Origin: Marixanthomonas sp. SCSIO 43207
GTDB lineage: Bacteria; Bacteroidota; Bacteroidia; Flavobacteriales; Flavobacteriaceae
Assembly (NCBI RefSeq): GCF_019904255.1
Contig: NZ_CP063203.1
Span: 2,428,001-2,492,000 of the forward strand
Direction: 5' to 3'
DNA: 64,000 nt
Shown: piece after piece, positions 1 through 9,771 of the stretch
Numbering within the stretch: position 1 is the stretch's first letter
Layout of the letters: every line of letters starts with the position of its first letter
The notes under the pieces: generated by a model
Told to the model about the DNA's origin: nothing
The model's input: only the letters and a program-made list of their open reading frames with translations
The model's database searches: none
Made by a program: the position numbers and the translations under genes

Positions 1-720
1 ACTTATCTTCCTGCAGGTTTGATAGGTTTGGTTTTAGTGTCGCTAATTGCTGCTTTTATGAGTACTATTTCTACACAATTAAATTGGGGAAGTTCATATA
101 TAGTTAATGATTTTTACGGCCGTTTTATTAATCCTTCAGCTTCAGAAAAACAAAAAGTATTGGTAGGTAGAATTTCTACAGTACTTCTTATGGCAGCCTC
201 GGCAATATTCTCTTTTTATCTACAATCTGCAAAAGATGTTTTTGACCTTTTATTACAAATTGGTGCTGGAACGGGATTGTTATTTATTTTAAGATGGTTC
301 TGGAAGCGCATAAATCCCTATAGTGAAATTGCAGCAATGTCTATTTCATTTATCATTGCTGTTTTCTTTTTCATTAATGGAAAGCTAGAAACTCCCTTTT
401 TTGAAATAGCTGGTCATTGGCAATTAGTTATAGGAGTAGTCATTACTACCCTTGGATGGATAATAGTAACGTTATTGACAAAACCTACAGAAGAAAAAAC
501 ACTAACCTCTTTTGAAGCACTTGTTTTTGGCAACCAAAGCAAGTTTCACAACATTAATTATAAGATACTAGCGTTTCTATTGGCTATTATAGGTACGTAT
601 AGCGTATTATTTTCAACTGGTTATTTTATTTATTCAAAAACTGTAACGGCTATTATTCTAGCTGTAGTAGCTATAATTTGTGGTGTGATTTTAGTACGAA
701 TCTGGAAACGTATAAACTAA
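1..720 (+). CDS. Sodium:solute symporter (SSS family), C-terminal part
   Basis: The reading frame is open from base 1 (reading TYLPAGLIGL), so the gene begins before the window and only about the last 239 residues are seen. The protein is very hydrophobic, with about six membrane segments. The stretch AAFMSTISTQLNWGSSYIVND near the start is typical of the middle of SSS/SLC5 Na+-coupled symporters. The family moves sugars, amino acids, vitamins or anions into the cell with sodium; the substrate cannot be told from this fragment. A hairpin at 720-751 follows the stop codon. Confidence 0.85.
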   Translation, partial: TYLPAGLIGLVLVSLIAAFMSTISTQLNWGSSYIVNDFYGRFINPSASEKQKVLVGRISTVLLMAASAIFSFYLQSAKDVFDLLLQIGAGTGLLFILRWFWKRINPYSEIAAMSISFIIAVFFFINGKLETPFFEIAGHWQLVIGVVITTLGWIIVTLLTKPTEEKTLTSFEALVFGNQSKFHNINYKILAFLLAIIGTYSVLFSTGYFIYSKTVTAIILAVVAIICGVILVRIWKRIN

Positions 721-751
721 AAAAACCTTCCATATATATGAAAGGTTTTAA
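720..751. terminator. Bidirectional terminator between convergent genes
   Basis: An inverted repeat AAACCTT...AAGGTTT, with A-runs on one side and T-runs on the other, lies between the end of the symporter gene and the end of the minus-strand SPFH gene. It could end transcripts from both sides. Confidence 0.6.
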
Positions 752-772
752 TATTATAAGAGAAAGATTCTA

Positions 773-1588
773 CTATTGATTGCCTAATATAATTGGCATT
801 CCACTATCTCCAGAACCTATTACAATAACTTTACTGTTAGTTGATTCAGATAGTTTTAAAGTGGCTTGTATTCCCTTTTCTTGTAATATTTTATCGGTTA
901 ATGAAGCACTTAAAATACTATTTGCTTTGGCTTTACCTTCAGCTTCTATCCTTTGACGCTCTTTTTCTTTTTGTGCTTTCTCAAGTCTAAATTCATACTC
1001 CAATGACTCTTGTTCTTGTTTTAATTTACGCTCAATTGCCATTTTAATTGTTTCTGGCAATGAGATATCACGAACTAAAATACGATTAACTTGTACAAAT
1101 TGATTGCGAAGAAGATTTTTGGTTTCTTCAAGCATTTCACTTTGAATTGATTCACGCTTGCTAGCATACAGTTGTTCTGGCGTATAACGACCTACTACAG
1201 CTCGTGTAGCCGATCGTACAGCCGGTTTAATCAATCTAGTTATGTAATCTTCTCCTTTTTCTTTATGAAGTTTACCTAAGTTTGAATCTTCAGGCTCAAA
1301 CCACACTGAAGCTTCCAAACGAATATCAAGACCGTTTGAAGAAAGTACTTTCATTGATTCGTCCAAAGATTGTTGACGTACTTCATATATAAAAACATCA
1401 TTCCAAGGTGCAACAATATGAAAACCTTCTGTCATGGCAGGCTCATCGGTTACTACACCGCCTCCAAATCTTTTATATAATACTCCTGCTTCACCAGATT
1501 CTATGGTAACTGCAGATTTTGCAATTACAATTATCAAAATGATAATTCCTATAATTATTGGTATTCCTATTTTGGGTAATCGTTCCAT
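773..1588 (-). CDS. SPFH/prohibitin-family membrane protein
   Basis: A 271-residue protein with one N-terminal membrane anchor (about residues 9-27) and then a band-7/SPFH domain (about 30-200; ESGEAGVLYKRFGGG and GFHIVAPW are typical). A charged helical stretch of about residues 195-225 (KAQKEKERQRIEAEGKAKA) probably forms a coiled coil. Prohibitin-like proteins oligomerise on membranes and often act with proteases or as scaffolds. It is the last gene of the long minus-strand block and lies 22 bases after the VWA-like gene. The specific function is not shown. Confidence 0.85.
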   Translation of the reverse strand: MERLPKIGIPIIIGIIILIIVIAKSAVTIESGEAGVLYKRFGGGVVTDEPAMTEGFHIVAPWNDVFIYEVRQQSLDESMKVLSSNGLDIRLEASVWFEPEDSNLGKLHKEKGEDYITRLIKPAVRSATRAVVGRYTPEQLYASKRESIQSEMLEETKNLLRNQFVQVNRILVRDISLPETIKMAIERKLKQEQESLEYEFRLEKAQKEKERQRIEAEGKAKANSILSASLTDKILQEKGIQATLKLSESTNSKVIVIGSGDSGMPIILGNQ

Positions 1589-1610
1589 TCTAATTTATAT
1601 TTTTAAAAAT

Positions 1611-3644
1611 TTATATTAATCCGTTATATTTTCTTATAAACCACTCTGCACTAAGTGTTATAACTATAAGTGCGAGTAGGTATTTCCAGTCAATTAAAGG
1701 TACGGTTTTTTGTTCTCTTTTTTGAATAGCTTGATAGTTCTCATTTGTAAGTAAGCTTTCAACTATTTTTTCAGTTTCTGAAGGAAAAAAAGCAACACCA
1801 CTTGTTTGTTCTGCTACGCGATTAAGCTTTGATATATTAGCATTTAAAAACTGCTGCTCAACATTAAAATCTAAAATGGTAAAACTACCACTTCTAGAAA
1901 TCTCTTCATCACTTACTGAAACTGTATATGTATATTCACCTGCGGGTAAATTATTTACATCTACTTCATAAAAGTTGTTTTTTAACAACATAGGAAAAAC
2001 AGTTTGCTTTTCTGAATCACGATCAACAACCATAATATTTAATGCGGCGCGAGAATCAAACACATAATTTTTATCAAAATATTGTGCCGAAATTTTTATG
2101 GGATTATTATTATAGTAAAACGTCTCATTAGTAACCTCTAGACGACTTCTGCGCTTATTTGAGGCTAAATATTGAACCAGTTTACCCATAAAAGAATCAA
2201 ATTCTTGAAATGTATCTGTTTTTAAAAATGATTGTGCGCGCCATTTCCAAAAGCCTTCTCCATCCCAAATTGCACTGCGCAGACCATTATACTCTATTGT
2301 TGCCGCTAGCGGATATCCTGTTTCAAAACCATCAACTGTTTGATTTAAAAGCACCTCGTGTGAAGCTTCAATAGTTAAATCACCAAAAGTTGTAGAAAGG
2401 GGAGGAAATTCAGAGAAACCTACATCTTCCATAGCAAATGTTCCGTAATTAGGATTTAAAAGCGCCGTAACTTCTTCTGTTTGTAAACTTGTTTCTTTTT
2501 TAAATTGCTCTTGAGCAGTATTTAAAAAGTTCCAGTCGGTTTCAGATCCTGTAAACGTGAGTGTGTTTTTTTTAAGCCTATCAATTTCTTTATAAACTTG
2601 CGAAAACGTTCTGTCCGGTTGGTAAAGAATAATTAGTTGATAATCATTTAGTTTTGAGATTGCCTCATTGGGCTTCAAAATGCTAACTGTGCGTTGTTCG
2701 TTTGCGGTTATGGATTTTTTTAAAACACCAATATCAGGATGTGTTAAATCACTCACTATCAAAACATTGGTTGCTTGGTCTATCACTTCTACAGCAAACT
2801 GTTTATAATTATTATTTGTGTTTTTTTCGTCTTGTAAAGCAACCAACTCTGCTGTATATTTTTGTAATCCTACTTGATTGGCAGGAAGTGTAAAATTGAG
2901 TGTTTTGCTATTATTTATTTCAGAAAAATTTACCATTTCTGAATACACCGTTGCATTCCCTTGTTTAATGGTAAATTGAGAGGTTACAGGAGATTCTCCA
3001 TTGTAAACTAAAATCACTTCAACAGGAAATTTATTCTTTAAAAAAGCATAGCGATTGGTGTTTAATTGTTCAATTTTTAAATCGATATACTTAGTAGAAT
3101 CGCCTAAAATTACTGGATAAACAGCATTTTTGTAGGTTGCCGAAACAAATTCATAATCTCTACCTAGCGTTTGATTACCATCTGTAACGATAATGGTTGG
3201 GGCAGTTTGGTTTTTAAATAAATTATTTGTGGCTTCGAGTGCTTTTGATAGGTTACTATTTTTTTCTGCAAAAGAGAGTGAATCCATTTCATTAAACTCA
3301 TTTCCAAACGAAAATAATAATATATCAAATTTTTCATTCAACTCTTTATTATTTCTAATTTCTGAAATAAAAGCTGAAGCTTGATCCGTTTGTTTCAACT
3401 CTTTAATTGAAGCAGAATTGTCTACCAAAACGGGTAGTTTCGGTTTTTCAATAGAATAGGTTTCACTTCTGAATTTTGGGTTAATTAATAACAGTAAAAG
3501 TGAAAAAAAGGTGATAAAGCGTAATAAACCAAATGTCCATCGCAAGGATTGTGAGTACTTTGTTTTATATCCATACATGAACAACGCCAGCGTAAGAGAA
3601 ATTACACCGGCGATGATGATATATAGTATGGTTTCAGAAGTCAA
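1611..3644 (-). CDS. VWA-like membrane protein, BatA-related architecture
   Basis: A 677-residue protein with two N-terminal membrane segments (about 4-24 and 37-57), a long extracytoplasmic region and one C-terminal membrane segment (about 655-670). Residues VLVDNSASI fit the start of a von Willebrand A fold with a DxSxS-type metal site. The layout resembles the BatA-like protein at 51105-53027 but the two are not close copies. I infer a surface or periplasmic protein-protein interaction role. It sits between fabG and the SPFH gene with short gaps, so it is probably co-transcribed. I cannot name a pathway. Confidence 0.65.
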   Translation of the reverse strand: MTSETILYIIIAGVISLTLALFMYGYKTKYSQSLRWTFGLLRFITFFSLLLLLINPKFRSETYSIEKPKLPVLVDNSASIKELKQTDQASAFISEIRNNKELNEKFDILLFSFGNEFNEMDSLSFAEKNSNLSKALEATNNLFKNQTAPTIIVTDGNQTLGRDYEFVSATYKNAVYPVILGDSTKYIDLKIEQLNTNRYAFLKNKFPVEVILVYNGESPVTSQFTIKQGNATVYSEMVNFSEINNSKTLNFTLPANQVGLQKYTAELVALQDEKNTNNNYKQFAVEVIDQATNVLIVSDLTHPDIGVLKKSITANEQRTVSILKPNEAISKLNDYQLIILYQPDRTFSQVYKEIDRLKKNTLTFTGSETDWNFLNTAQEQFKKETSLQTEEVTALLNPNYGTFAMEDVGFSEFPPLSTTFGDLTIEASHEVLLNQTVDGFETGYPLAATIEYNGLRSAIWDGEGFWKWRAQSFLKTDTFQEFDSFMGKLVQYLASNKRRSRLEVTNETFYYNNNPIKISAQYFDKNYVFDSRAALNIMVVDRDSEKQTVFPMLLKNNFYEVDVNNLPAGEYTYTVSVSDEEISRSGSFTILDFNVEQQFLNANISKLNRVAEQTSGVAFFPSETEKIVESLLTNENYQAIQKREQKTVPLIDWKYLLALIVITLSAEWFIRKYNGLI

Positions 3645-3662
3645 TGTTTGTTTTTAAGTGGT

Positions 3663-4409
3663 TTAGGTTAACATTCCGCCATCAACATTTAATACTTGTC
3701 CTGTAACGTATGAAGATAAATCACTACCTAAGTAAACACAGGCATTTGCAATATCTTCGGGCGATCCACCTCGTTTAAGTGGGATTGCTTCTCGCCAGCT
3801 TTGAACAGTTTCTTCATTAAGCTTTCCAGTCATTTCAGTTTCAATAAACCCTGGAGCAATTGCATTACAACGAATGTCCCGTGATCCTAGCTCTAATGCT
3901 ACAGACTTTGTAAATCCAATAATTCCTGCTTTTGATGCTGCATAATTTGTTTGTCCTGCATTACCTTTCACTCCTACTACAGAACTCATATTGATAATTG
4001 AACCTTTTCGTTGTTTAAGCATGGCACGTTGCACGGCTTTTGTCATATTAAAAACCGATTTTAAGTTTACTTCAATAACTTTATCAAAATCTTCTTCTGA
4101 AATGCGCATTAATAAATTATCTTTTGTGATACCGGCATTATTCACTAAAATATCGATACTTCCAAATTCTTTTAAAACTTCTGAAGCTAATTCTTGAGAT
4201 TCTTCAAAACTTGCTGCATTGCTTTGATATGCTTTAACTTTTGTACCTTCCTTTGAGAGTTCAGAAGCTATTGCCTCAGCAGATTCTTTTGATGAATTAT
4301 ATGTAAAAGCAACGTTGGCACCGTGTTTTACAAACGTTTCTACTATTCCTTTACCTATTCCACGGCTACCTCCTGTTATAATTGCTGTTTTACCTTCTAA
4401 TAATTTCAT
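3663..4409 (-). CDS. fabG: 3-oxoacyl-[acyl-carrier-protein] reductase
   Basis: A 248-residue short-chain dehydrogenase/reductase. The N-terminal Rossmann motif TGGSRGIGKG binds NADPH; NNAG, the Ser of INMSSVVG and the catalytic YAASKAG are all present, and the end VTGQVLNVDGGM is typical of FabG. It reduces 3-oxoacyl-ACP in each round of fatty-acid elongation in the cytoplasm. Its closeness to the lpx/fabZ block fits a lipid role. Many SDR enzymes look alike, but length and motifs fit FabG best. Confidence 0.9.
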   Translation of the reverse strand: MKLLEGKTAIITGGSRGIGKGIVETFVKHGANVAFTYNSSKESAEAIASELSKEGTKVKAYQSNAASFEESQELASEVLKEFGSIDILVNNAGITKDNLLMRISEEDFDKVIEVNLKSVFNMTKAVQRAMLKQRKGSIINMSSVVGVKGNAGQTNYAASKAGIIGFTKSVALELGSRDIRCNAIAPGFIETEMTGKLNEETVQSWREAIPLKRGGSPEDIANACVYLGSDLSSYVTGQVLNVDGGMLT

Positions 4410-4488
4410 AATGATTAATTATTTGTTTGACTGGTTATTTATAAAATGTAGCAAACTAATTGACGTGTTGCTTAAATATCAAATATAA

Positions 4489-4518
4489 AAAAAGCCCTGC
4501 TAAATTAGAGGGCTTTTT
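4489..4518 (-). terminator. Rho-independent terminator after sucD
   Basis: Inverted repeat AAAAAGCCCT...AGGGCTTTTT. Read on the minus strand it is followed by a T-run, as expected just past the sucD stop codon. It separates sucD from fabG, so fabG probably has its own promoter. Confidence 0.75.
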
Positions 4519-4538
4519 GAACTTATAATTTAGGTATA

Positions 4539-5411
4539 TTACCCTAGTACTTCTGCTACTTTCTTTCCTATTTCAGCAGGAGAATCTACTACGTGTATAC
4601 CACATTCTCTTAATATTTTCTTTTTAGCTTGAGCGGTATCATCGCTTCCGCCTACAATTGCTCCTGCGTGGCCCATAGTACGTCCTGCAGGTGCTGTTTC
4701 TCCAGCAATGAAACCAATAATAGGTTTTTTACTTCCACTTTCTTTGTACCATTTTGCAGCATCGGCTTCAAGTTGTCCACCAATTTCACCAATCATAACA
4801 ACTGCTTCAGTTTCATCATCATTGATTAAAAGCTCTACAGCTTCTTTTGTTGTAGTACCAATGATAGGATCACCACCTATACCGATAGCTGTAGTAATAC
4901 CTAGCCCTTGTTTTACAACTTGGTCTGCAGCTTCATAAGTTAGTGTTCCAGATTTTGAAACCACACCTATTTTACCTTTTTTAAAGACAAAACCAGGCAT
5001 AATTCCTACTTTAGCTTCGCCAGGAGTTATAACGCCCGGACAGTTGGGACCTACTAAGCGGCAGTCTTTATCTTTTATATAATCTGCTACTTTTATCATA
5101 TCACCTGTAGGAATACCTTCTGTGATAGTTATAATTACTTTGATACCTGCATTTGCAGCCTCCATGATGGCATCTGCAGCAAAAGCTGGTGGTACAAAAA
5201 TTATTGTTACATCGGCTCCTGTTTCTTTTACAGCGTCTGCAACGGTATTAAAAACTGGTTTGTCTAAGTGTTTTTGACCGCCTTTTCCTGGGGTTACACC
5301 TCCAACTACGTTGGTACCGTAATCAATCATTTGACCGGCATGAAAAGTACCTTCACTACCTGTAAAACCTTGTACGATGATTTTTGAATCTTTATTTACT
5401 AAAACGCTCAT
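4539..5411 (-). CDS. sucD: Succinate-CoA ligase, ADP-forming, alpha subunit
   Basis: A 290-residue protein with the CoA-binding N-terminal domain (VNKDSKIIVQGFTGSEGTFH) and the ligase domain with the active-site His of MGHAGAIVGG (His248), which is phosphorylated during catalysis. It makes succinyl-CoA or GTP/ATP in the TCA cycle as a partner of SucC. The beta-subunit gene sucC is not adjacent, unlike in Proteobacteria, so it must lie elsewhere. A promoter-like TACCTTTG precedes it and a terminator follows, so it looks monocistronic. Confidence 0.95.
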   Translation of the reverse strand: MSVLVNKDSKIIVQGFTGSEGTFHAGQMIDYGTNVVGGVTPGKGGQKHLDKPVFNTVADAVKETGADVTIIFVPPAFAADAIMEAANAGIKVIITITEGIPTGDMIKVADYIKDKDCRLVGPNCPGVITPGEAKVGIMPGFVFKKGKIGVVSKSGTLTYEAADQVVKQGLGITTAIGIGGDPIIGTTTKEAVELLINDDETEAVVMIGEIGGQLEADAAKWYKESGSKKPIIGFIAGETAPAGRTMGHAGAIVGGSDDTAQAKKKILRECGIHVVDSPAEIGKKVAEVLG

Positions 5412-5480
5412 TCTCTTTCAGAATTTTTTATTGTTTTATTTTAAACTACTATGTTGCTCTTTTACGATTAAAAAGCGAAG

Positions 5481-5488
5481 CAAAGGTA
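5481..5488 (-). promoter_or_regulatory. Promoter -7 element (TACCTTTG) for sucD
   Basis: On the minus strand TACCTTTG matches the Bacteroidota -7 consensus TAnnTTTG, about 70 bases before the sucD start. A clear TTG at -33 is not seen, so the call rests on the -7 match and its position. Confidence 0.5.
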
Positions 5489-5515
5489 CTATTTTGAAAT
5501 AGCTTTTAAAAGAAA

Positions 5516-5929
5516 TTATACTTTAACCTTATGATATGATTCATTTGTATCATCCATATCGGTAACCGGTTGACTTATCTGGTGACCTCTATATATTTTC
5601 TCGTCTTTCACCTCCCAAATAGCTAAAAAATGAGCAATACCTAATTCTTCATCGGGGTTTTCAATAGTTTTAATGTAGTATTTATATCTTACAGTAACAT
5701 GGTTTCCATCTACCAGAAGGTGGCTCACTTCTACTCTCAAGTCATCATAAGTGCGACGCATTTCGGTAAAATAATTTACCAAATCGTCAAAACTCATAAT
5801 AGTCAAGCCCTTGGTACTGTTCCAAAGTAATTCTAAATCTTTATGAAAATATTTTTCTAATACAGAATGGTCATTTAAAACATCTGATAGGTAAAACCTT
5901 CTCACTATTTCCTTTGCACTTTTACTCAT
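5516..5929 (-). CDS. NTF2-like (SnoaL-type) protein
   Basis: A 137-residue cytoplasmic protein with the pattern of the NTF2/SnoaL alpha-beta fold: N-terminal helices (AKEIVRRFYLSDVLNDHSVLEKYF), then strands with HVTVRYKYYIKT and AHFLAIWEVKDEKIYRGHQIS. Members are small enzymes or ligand-binding proteins with varied roles; no substrate can be read here. Its start codon overlaps the end of the second lpxD-like gene by 4 bases, which points to translational coupling. Confidence 0.7.
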   Translation of the reverse strand: MSKSAKEIVRRFYLSDVLNDHSVLEKYFHKDLELLWNSTKGLTIMSFDDLVNYFTEMRRTYDDLRVEVSHLLVDGNHVTVRYKYYIKTIENPDEELGIAHFLAIWEVKDEKIYRGHQISQPVTDMDDTNESYHKVKV

Positions 5930-6864
5930 TTTATTCTATCTAATTTATCTATTATATCAGGTATTAAGCGTATTGAAGCTAATTCCTTGTATTTTTTTCT
6001 GAATTCATCTGCTGGGGTTCCAAAATAGGATTTATGTCCCGGAAGTGACTTGCTAACACCGCTTTGTGCAGAGATTACAGCTTTTTCACCAATGGTAATA
6101 CCGCTAGTAATACCTACTTGTCCCCAAATGGTAACAAAATCTTCAACTAGCACACAACCGGCTATCCCTACTTGTGAAGCAATTAGACAACGTTTACCAA
6201 TAACCGTATCGTGACCTACGTGAACTTGATTATCAAGTTTTGTTCCTTCGCCTATGGTAGTTGAAGCCGTAACACCACTATCAATAGAACAAAGAGCCCC
6301 TATATCAACATTGTCTTCTATAACTACGTTTCCGCCACTTAGCAACTTATCAAACTTTTCTGGTCGATTTTTATAGTAAAAAGCATCTGCTCCCAAAACA
6401 GTTCCTGAATGAATAGTAACATTGTTTCCTATCTTGATATTATCATAGATAGTAACATTGGGATGAATCAAACAGTCATCCCCTATTTCTACATTGTTTC
6501 CTATAAAAACATTAGGTTGAATAATTGTGTGATTTCCAATTTTGGCAGAATCTGCAATAACAGCTGTAGCCGCTACAAAGGGATTAAAATGATTGATTAA
6601 TGCATTAAAATCTCTAAAAGGGTCATCACTTATTAACAGCGCCTTTCCTTCAGGGCAAGCAACTTCTTTATTTATTAAAACAATGGTAGCAAGAGATTGC
6701 AACGCTTTATCGTAATACTTAGGGTGGTCTACAAATACAATATCACCGGGTTGTACTACGTGAATTTCGTTCAAACCCAAAACCGGAAAAGTATCATCAC
6801 CAACATACTTACAATCTAGTATGTTTGCAATACCTTTTAACGTTTGAGGGGTTGAAAATTTCAT
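5926..6864 (-). CDS. LpxD-like UDP-3-O-acylglucosamine N-acyltransferase paralogue
   Basis: A 312-residue left-handed beta-helix protein with many hexapeptide repeats ([LIV]-G-x-x-x-x). An N-terminal LpxD-type domain (about 1-95) precedes the repeats, and HVGHDTVIG keeps the His equivalent to the LpxD catalytic residue. I chose the ATG at 6864 because MKFSTPQTLKGIA aligns with LpxD starts; the upstream extension is hydrophobic and not expected. The standard lpxD lies 3 kb upstream in the same block, so this is a second, diverged copy whose acyl or sugar specificity may differ. Confidence 0.8.
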   Translation of the reverse strand: MKFSTPQTLKGIANILDCKYVGDDTFPVLGLNEIHVVQPGDIVFVDHPKYYDKALQSLATIVLINKEVACPEGKALLISDDPFRDFNALINHFNPFVAATAVIADSAKIGNHTIIQPNVFIGNNVEIGDDCLIHPNVTIYDNIKIGNNVTIHSGTVLGADAFYYKNRPEKFDKLLSGGNVVIEDNVDIGALCSIDSGVTASTTIGEGTKLDNQVHVGHDTVIGKRCLIASQVGIAGCVLVEDFVTIWGQVGITSGITIGEKAVISAQSGVSKSLPGHKSYFGTPADEFRKKYKELASIRLIPDIIDKLDRIK

Positions 6865-6888
6865 TTTTATAAATTTGAAACCAAATAT

Positions 6889-6927
6889 AAAAAATCCCAT
6901 CACAATAGCATCGTGACGGGATTTAAA
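6889..6927 (-). terminator. Terminator after efp
   Basis: A long stem, AAATCCC and TCAC pairing with GTGA and GGGATTT with one mismatch, lies directly after the efp stop codon on the minus strand. It also falls just before the start of the second lpxD-like gene, so it may set how much read-through reaches that gene. Confidence 0.6.
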
Positions 6928-6945
6928 ATTTTGATAGTTATTAAC

Positions 6946-7512
6946 TTATTCTTTAATACGCTCTTGGTATTGTCCTTTTTCTGTATCAATTCGTATTTTA
7001 TCACCTTCATTAATAAACAAAGGAACGTTTACTTCTGCTCCTGTCTCAACGGTAGCAGGCTTTGTTGCGTTTGTAGCTGTGTTTCCTTTTACACCAGGCT
7101 CTGTTGCAGTTACTTCAAGCACAACGTGTGCAGGCATTTCAACAGAAAGCGGTGCGTTGTCTTCTGTATTAATTAATACGGTAACAACTTCACCTTCTTT
7201 CATTAATTCTGGAGTGTCAAGTGCTTCTTTTAATAAACGTATTTGAGTATAATCTTCAGTATTCATAAAGTGGTAAAACTCACCCTCATTATATAAAAAC
7301 TGAAACTTATGAGTCTCTACACGAACATCTTCAATTTTATGACCGGCAGAAAATGTATTATCTACTACTTTTCCTGTAGTTACACTTTTTAATTTAGTAC
7401 GTACAAATGCAGGACCTTTTCCAGGTTTTACGTGTAAAAATTCAATTATTTTGTAAATGTCGTGGTTATAGTGAATACATAACCCTTTTCTAATATCTGA
7501 AGTTGTTGCCAT
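6946..7512 (-). CDS. efp: Translation elongation factor P
   Basis: A 188-residue protein with the three beta-barrel domains of EF-P. The tip of domain I carries PGKGPA with Lys32, the residue that can be modified or act unmodified when EF-P rescues ribosomes stalled at proline runs. The C-terminal end, GDKIRIDTEKGQYQERI, is typical. A GGAG lies a few bases before the ATG, an unusually clear ribosome binding site for this phylum. It lies 63 bases after lpxA inside the lipid A block. Confidence 0.95.
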   Translation of the reverse strand: MATTSDIRKGLCIHYNHDIYKIIEFLHVKPGKGPAFVRTKLKSVTTGKVVDNTFSAGHKIEDVRVETHKFQFLYNEGEFYHFMNTEDYTQIRLLKEALDTPELMKEGEVVTVLINTEDNAPLSVEMPAHVVLEVTATEPGVKGNTATNATKPATVETGAEVNVPLFINEGDKIRIDTEKGQYQERIKE

Positions 7513-7575
7513 ATTTACTCCTATAAAATAGGTGTGTTTTTAATTAAACTTTTTTTTATTTTAATTTCAGAAATA

Positions 7576-8361
7576 TTAATTATTACTGAAATATCCTTTC
7601 ATAATACCTCTTTTTGAGTTCTTAATAAACTGAAGAATTTCATCACGTTCTGGAGTTGCCTCCATTTCGGCTTCTATAATTTCTGAAGCTTGAGTGGTAT
7701 TATAATTATTTTGATACAGAATTCTGTAAATATTTTGAATTTCGCGTATTTTTTCAGTTTCATAACCTCTTCTACGTAAACCGATAGAATTAATTCCTAC
7801 ATAAGATAATGGTTCACGAGCTCCTTTTACATAAGGAGGAACGTCTTTTCTTACTAATGATCCGCCGGTTACAAACGCGTGGCTACCAATCATACAAAAC
7901 TGGTGTACAGCAGTCATACCTGCTAACACTACGTAATCACCTACAGTAATATGACCGGCTAAGGTACTTGCATTTGAAAAAATACAGTTATCACCCACAA
8001 TACAGTCATGAGCTATGTGACAATAGGCCATGATTAAACAATTTTTGCCTATAATTGTTTTACCCCGGTCAATTGTACCTCGGTTAACAGTAACGTATTC
8101 TCTAATGGTTGTATTATCACCAATTTCGGCTGTGGTTTCTTCGTCCTTAAATTTTAAGTCTTGTGGAACGGCGGAAATAACAGCTCCTGGAAAAATGTTA
8201 CAATTTTTACCAATACGAGCACCTTCCATAATAGTTACGTTTGAACCAATCCAAGTTCCTTCACCAATTACAACATTGTTATGTATGGTTGTAAATGGTT
8301 CAATTACAACGTTTTTGGCTATTTTTGCGCCCGGGTGGACATATGCTAACGGTTGATTCAT
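7576..8361 (-). CDS. lpxA: Acyl-ACP--UDP-N-acetylglucosamine O-acyltransferase
   Basis: A 261-residue hexapeptide-repeat acyltransferase that performs the first step of lipid A synthesis, moving a 3-hydroxyacyl chain from ACP to UDP-GlcNAc. The repeats start at AYVHPGAKIAKN; the catalytic His lies in MAYCHIAHDC; a C-terminal helical domain (IREIQNIYRILYQNN) follows. The start codon abuts the lpxC-fabZ stop codon (TAAATG), so the genes are co-translated. Length matches the family. Confidence 0.95.
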   Translation of the reverse strand: MNQPLAYVHPGAKIAKNVVIEPFTTIHNNVVIGEGTWIGSNVTIMEGARIGKNCNIFPGAVISAVPQDLKFKDEETTAEIGDNTTIREYVTVNRGTIDRGKTIIGKNCLIMAYCHIAHDCIVGDNCIFSNASTLAGHITVGDYVVLAGMTAVHQFCMIGSHAFVTGGSLVRKDVPPYVKGAREPLSYVGINSIGLRRRGYETEKIREIQNIYRILYQNNYNTTQASEIIEAEMEATPERDEILQFIKNSKRGIMKGYFSNN

Positions 8362-9771
8362 TTAGTCATTTTTTGATTTTACTACCTGTGCCATTAATTC
8401 TGCCTCAGCACACAATTTACCATTTGCAAAAGCATAGCCTTGCATATGGCAAATTCCTCTACGTATTGGTGAAATTAAATCACATTTAAAGATTAATGTA
8501 TCACCCGGAACCACTTTTTGTTTAAACTTAACTTTATCTATTTTCATAAAGTAAGTAAGGTAGTTCTCAGGGTCAGGTACTGTACTTAAAATTAATATTC
8601 CGCCTGTTTGTGCCATAGCCTCTACAATAAGCACTCCTGGCATAACTGGAGCTCCTGGAAAATGCCCCTTAAAAAACTCTTCATTCATTGTCACGTTTTT
8701 AGTACCTAACACATGACTGTCTGAAAGTTCGAATATTTTATCGATTAACAACATAGGTTGTCTATGAGGTAACATTTTCATGATCTGATTAATATCCATT
8801 AAAGGAGTACTATTCAAATCTACTTGAGGTACTTGGTTGCGTTTTTCAGCTTTAATTATTTTAGTCATTTTTTTAGCAAACTCGGTGTTCACTTTATGAC
8901 CAGGTTTATTGGCTATAACCCTACCTTTAATTCGTGTTCCAATTAAGGCTAAATCACCTACTACGTCTAGAAGTTTGTGTCGAGCGGCTTCATTGGGATG
9001 GTGCAGGGTTAGATTATCTAAAATTCCATTTGGTTTTACAGAAATTTCATCTTTACCAAAAGCACCTCTAAGTTTTTCCATTGTTTCTGGAGACAGTTCT
9101 TTATCAACGTAAACTATAGCGTTGTTTAAGTCTCCACCTTTAATTAAACCGTGATCTAATAAGGTTTCTATTTCGTGTAGAAAACTAAATGTACGAGCGT
9201 TTGATATTTCATTTTTAAAGTCTGAAAGACGCTGTAATGAAGCATTTTGTGTGCCTAATACTTTCGTGCCAAAATCTACCATTGTTGTAATCTGATACGA
9301 TTCTGAAGGTATTACTGTAATTTCACTACCTGTTGCTTCATCGGCAAAGCTTATTACCTCTTTTACAACATACTCTTCGCGTTGTGCTTCTTGTTTAACA
9401 ATTCCTGCATCTTCAATAGCTTCAACAAAAAACTTTGAAGAACCATCCATAATAGGTGGCTCTGAAGCATTCAGCTCTATCATGCAATTATCAATCTCCA
9501 TCCCTACTAAGGCAGCCAACACATGTTCTGAAGTTTGAATTTTCACACCTTTTTTTTCGAGGTTGGTGCCACGTTCTGTATTTGTAACATAATTTGCATC
9601 TGCTTCTATTACAGGGCTTCCCTCAAGATCAATACGAATAAATTTGTATCCATAATCTTCAGGCGCAGGTTTAAAAGTAATGGTTACTTCTTTTCCTGTA
9701 TGCAATCCAACTCCTTTAAGAGAAGTTTCTTTGCCAATTGTTTGCTGATTTGTGGTATTACACTCAATCAT
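8362..9771 (-). CDS. LpxC-FabZ fusion: UDP-3-O-acyl-GlcNAc deacetylase / 3-hydroxyacyl-ACP dehydratase
   Basis: A 469-residue two-domain enzyme. Residues about 1-305 are LpxC, the zinc deacetylase that commits to lipid A ([11 protein letters not shown] and [23 protein letters not shown] hold the zinc ligands and catalytic residues). Residues about 320-469 are FabZ (hot-dog fold; [11 protein letters not shown] and [22 protein letters not shown] with active His and Glu). The fusion is usual in Bacteroidota. I chose ATG 9771 ([10 protein letters not shown]), which overlaps the lpxD end by 8 bases; ATG 9789 would add six residues. Confidence 0.95.
   Translation of the reverse strand: MIECNTTNQQTIGKETSLKGVGLHTGKEVTITFKPAPEDYGYKFIRIDLEGSPVIEADANYVTNTERGTNLEKKGVKIQTSEHVLAALVGMEIDNCMIELNASEPPIMDGSSKFFVEAIEDAGIVKQEAQREEYVVKEVISFADEATGSEITVIPSESYQITTMVDFGTKVLGTQNASLQRLSDFKNEISNARTFSFLHEIETLLDHGLIKGGDLNNAIVYVDKELSPETMEKLRGAFGKDEISVKPNGILDNLTLHHPNEAARHKLLDVVGDLALIGTRIKGRVIANKPGHKVNTEFAKKMTKIIKAEKRNQVPQVDLNSTPLMDINQIMKMLPHRQPMLLIDKIFELSDSHVLGTKNVTMNEEFFKGHFPGAPVMPGVLIVEAMAQTGGILILSTVPDPENYLTYFMKIDKVKFKQKVVPGDTLIFKCDLISPIRRGICHMQGYAFANGKLCAEAELMAQVVKSKND

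Noticed and set aside
6409-6600. Open frames opposite the hexapeptide-repeat genes (also at 8030, 9920)
   Set aside because: Repeated Ile/Gly/Asn codons make antisense frames open by chance; no promoter or ribosome site.
8362-9771. LpxC-FabZ fusion as a novel fusion
   Set aside because: This fusion is well known in Bacteroidota, so it is annotated but not listed as a finding.
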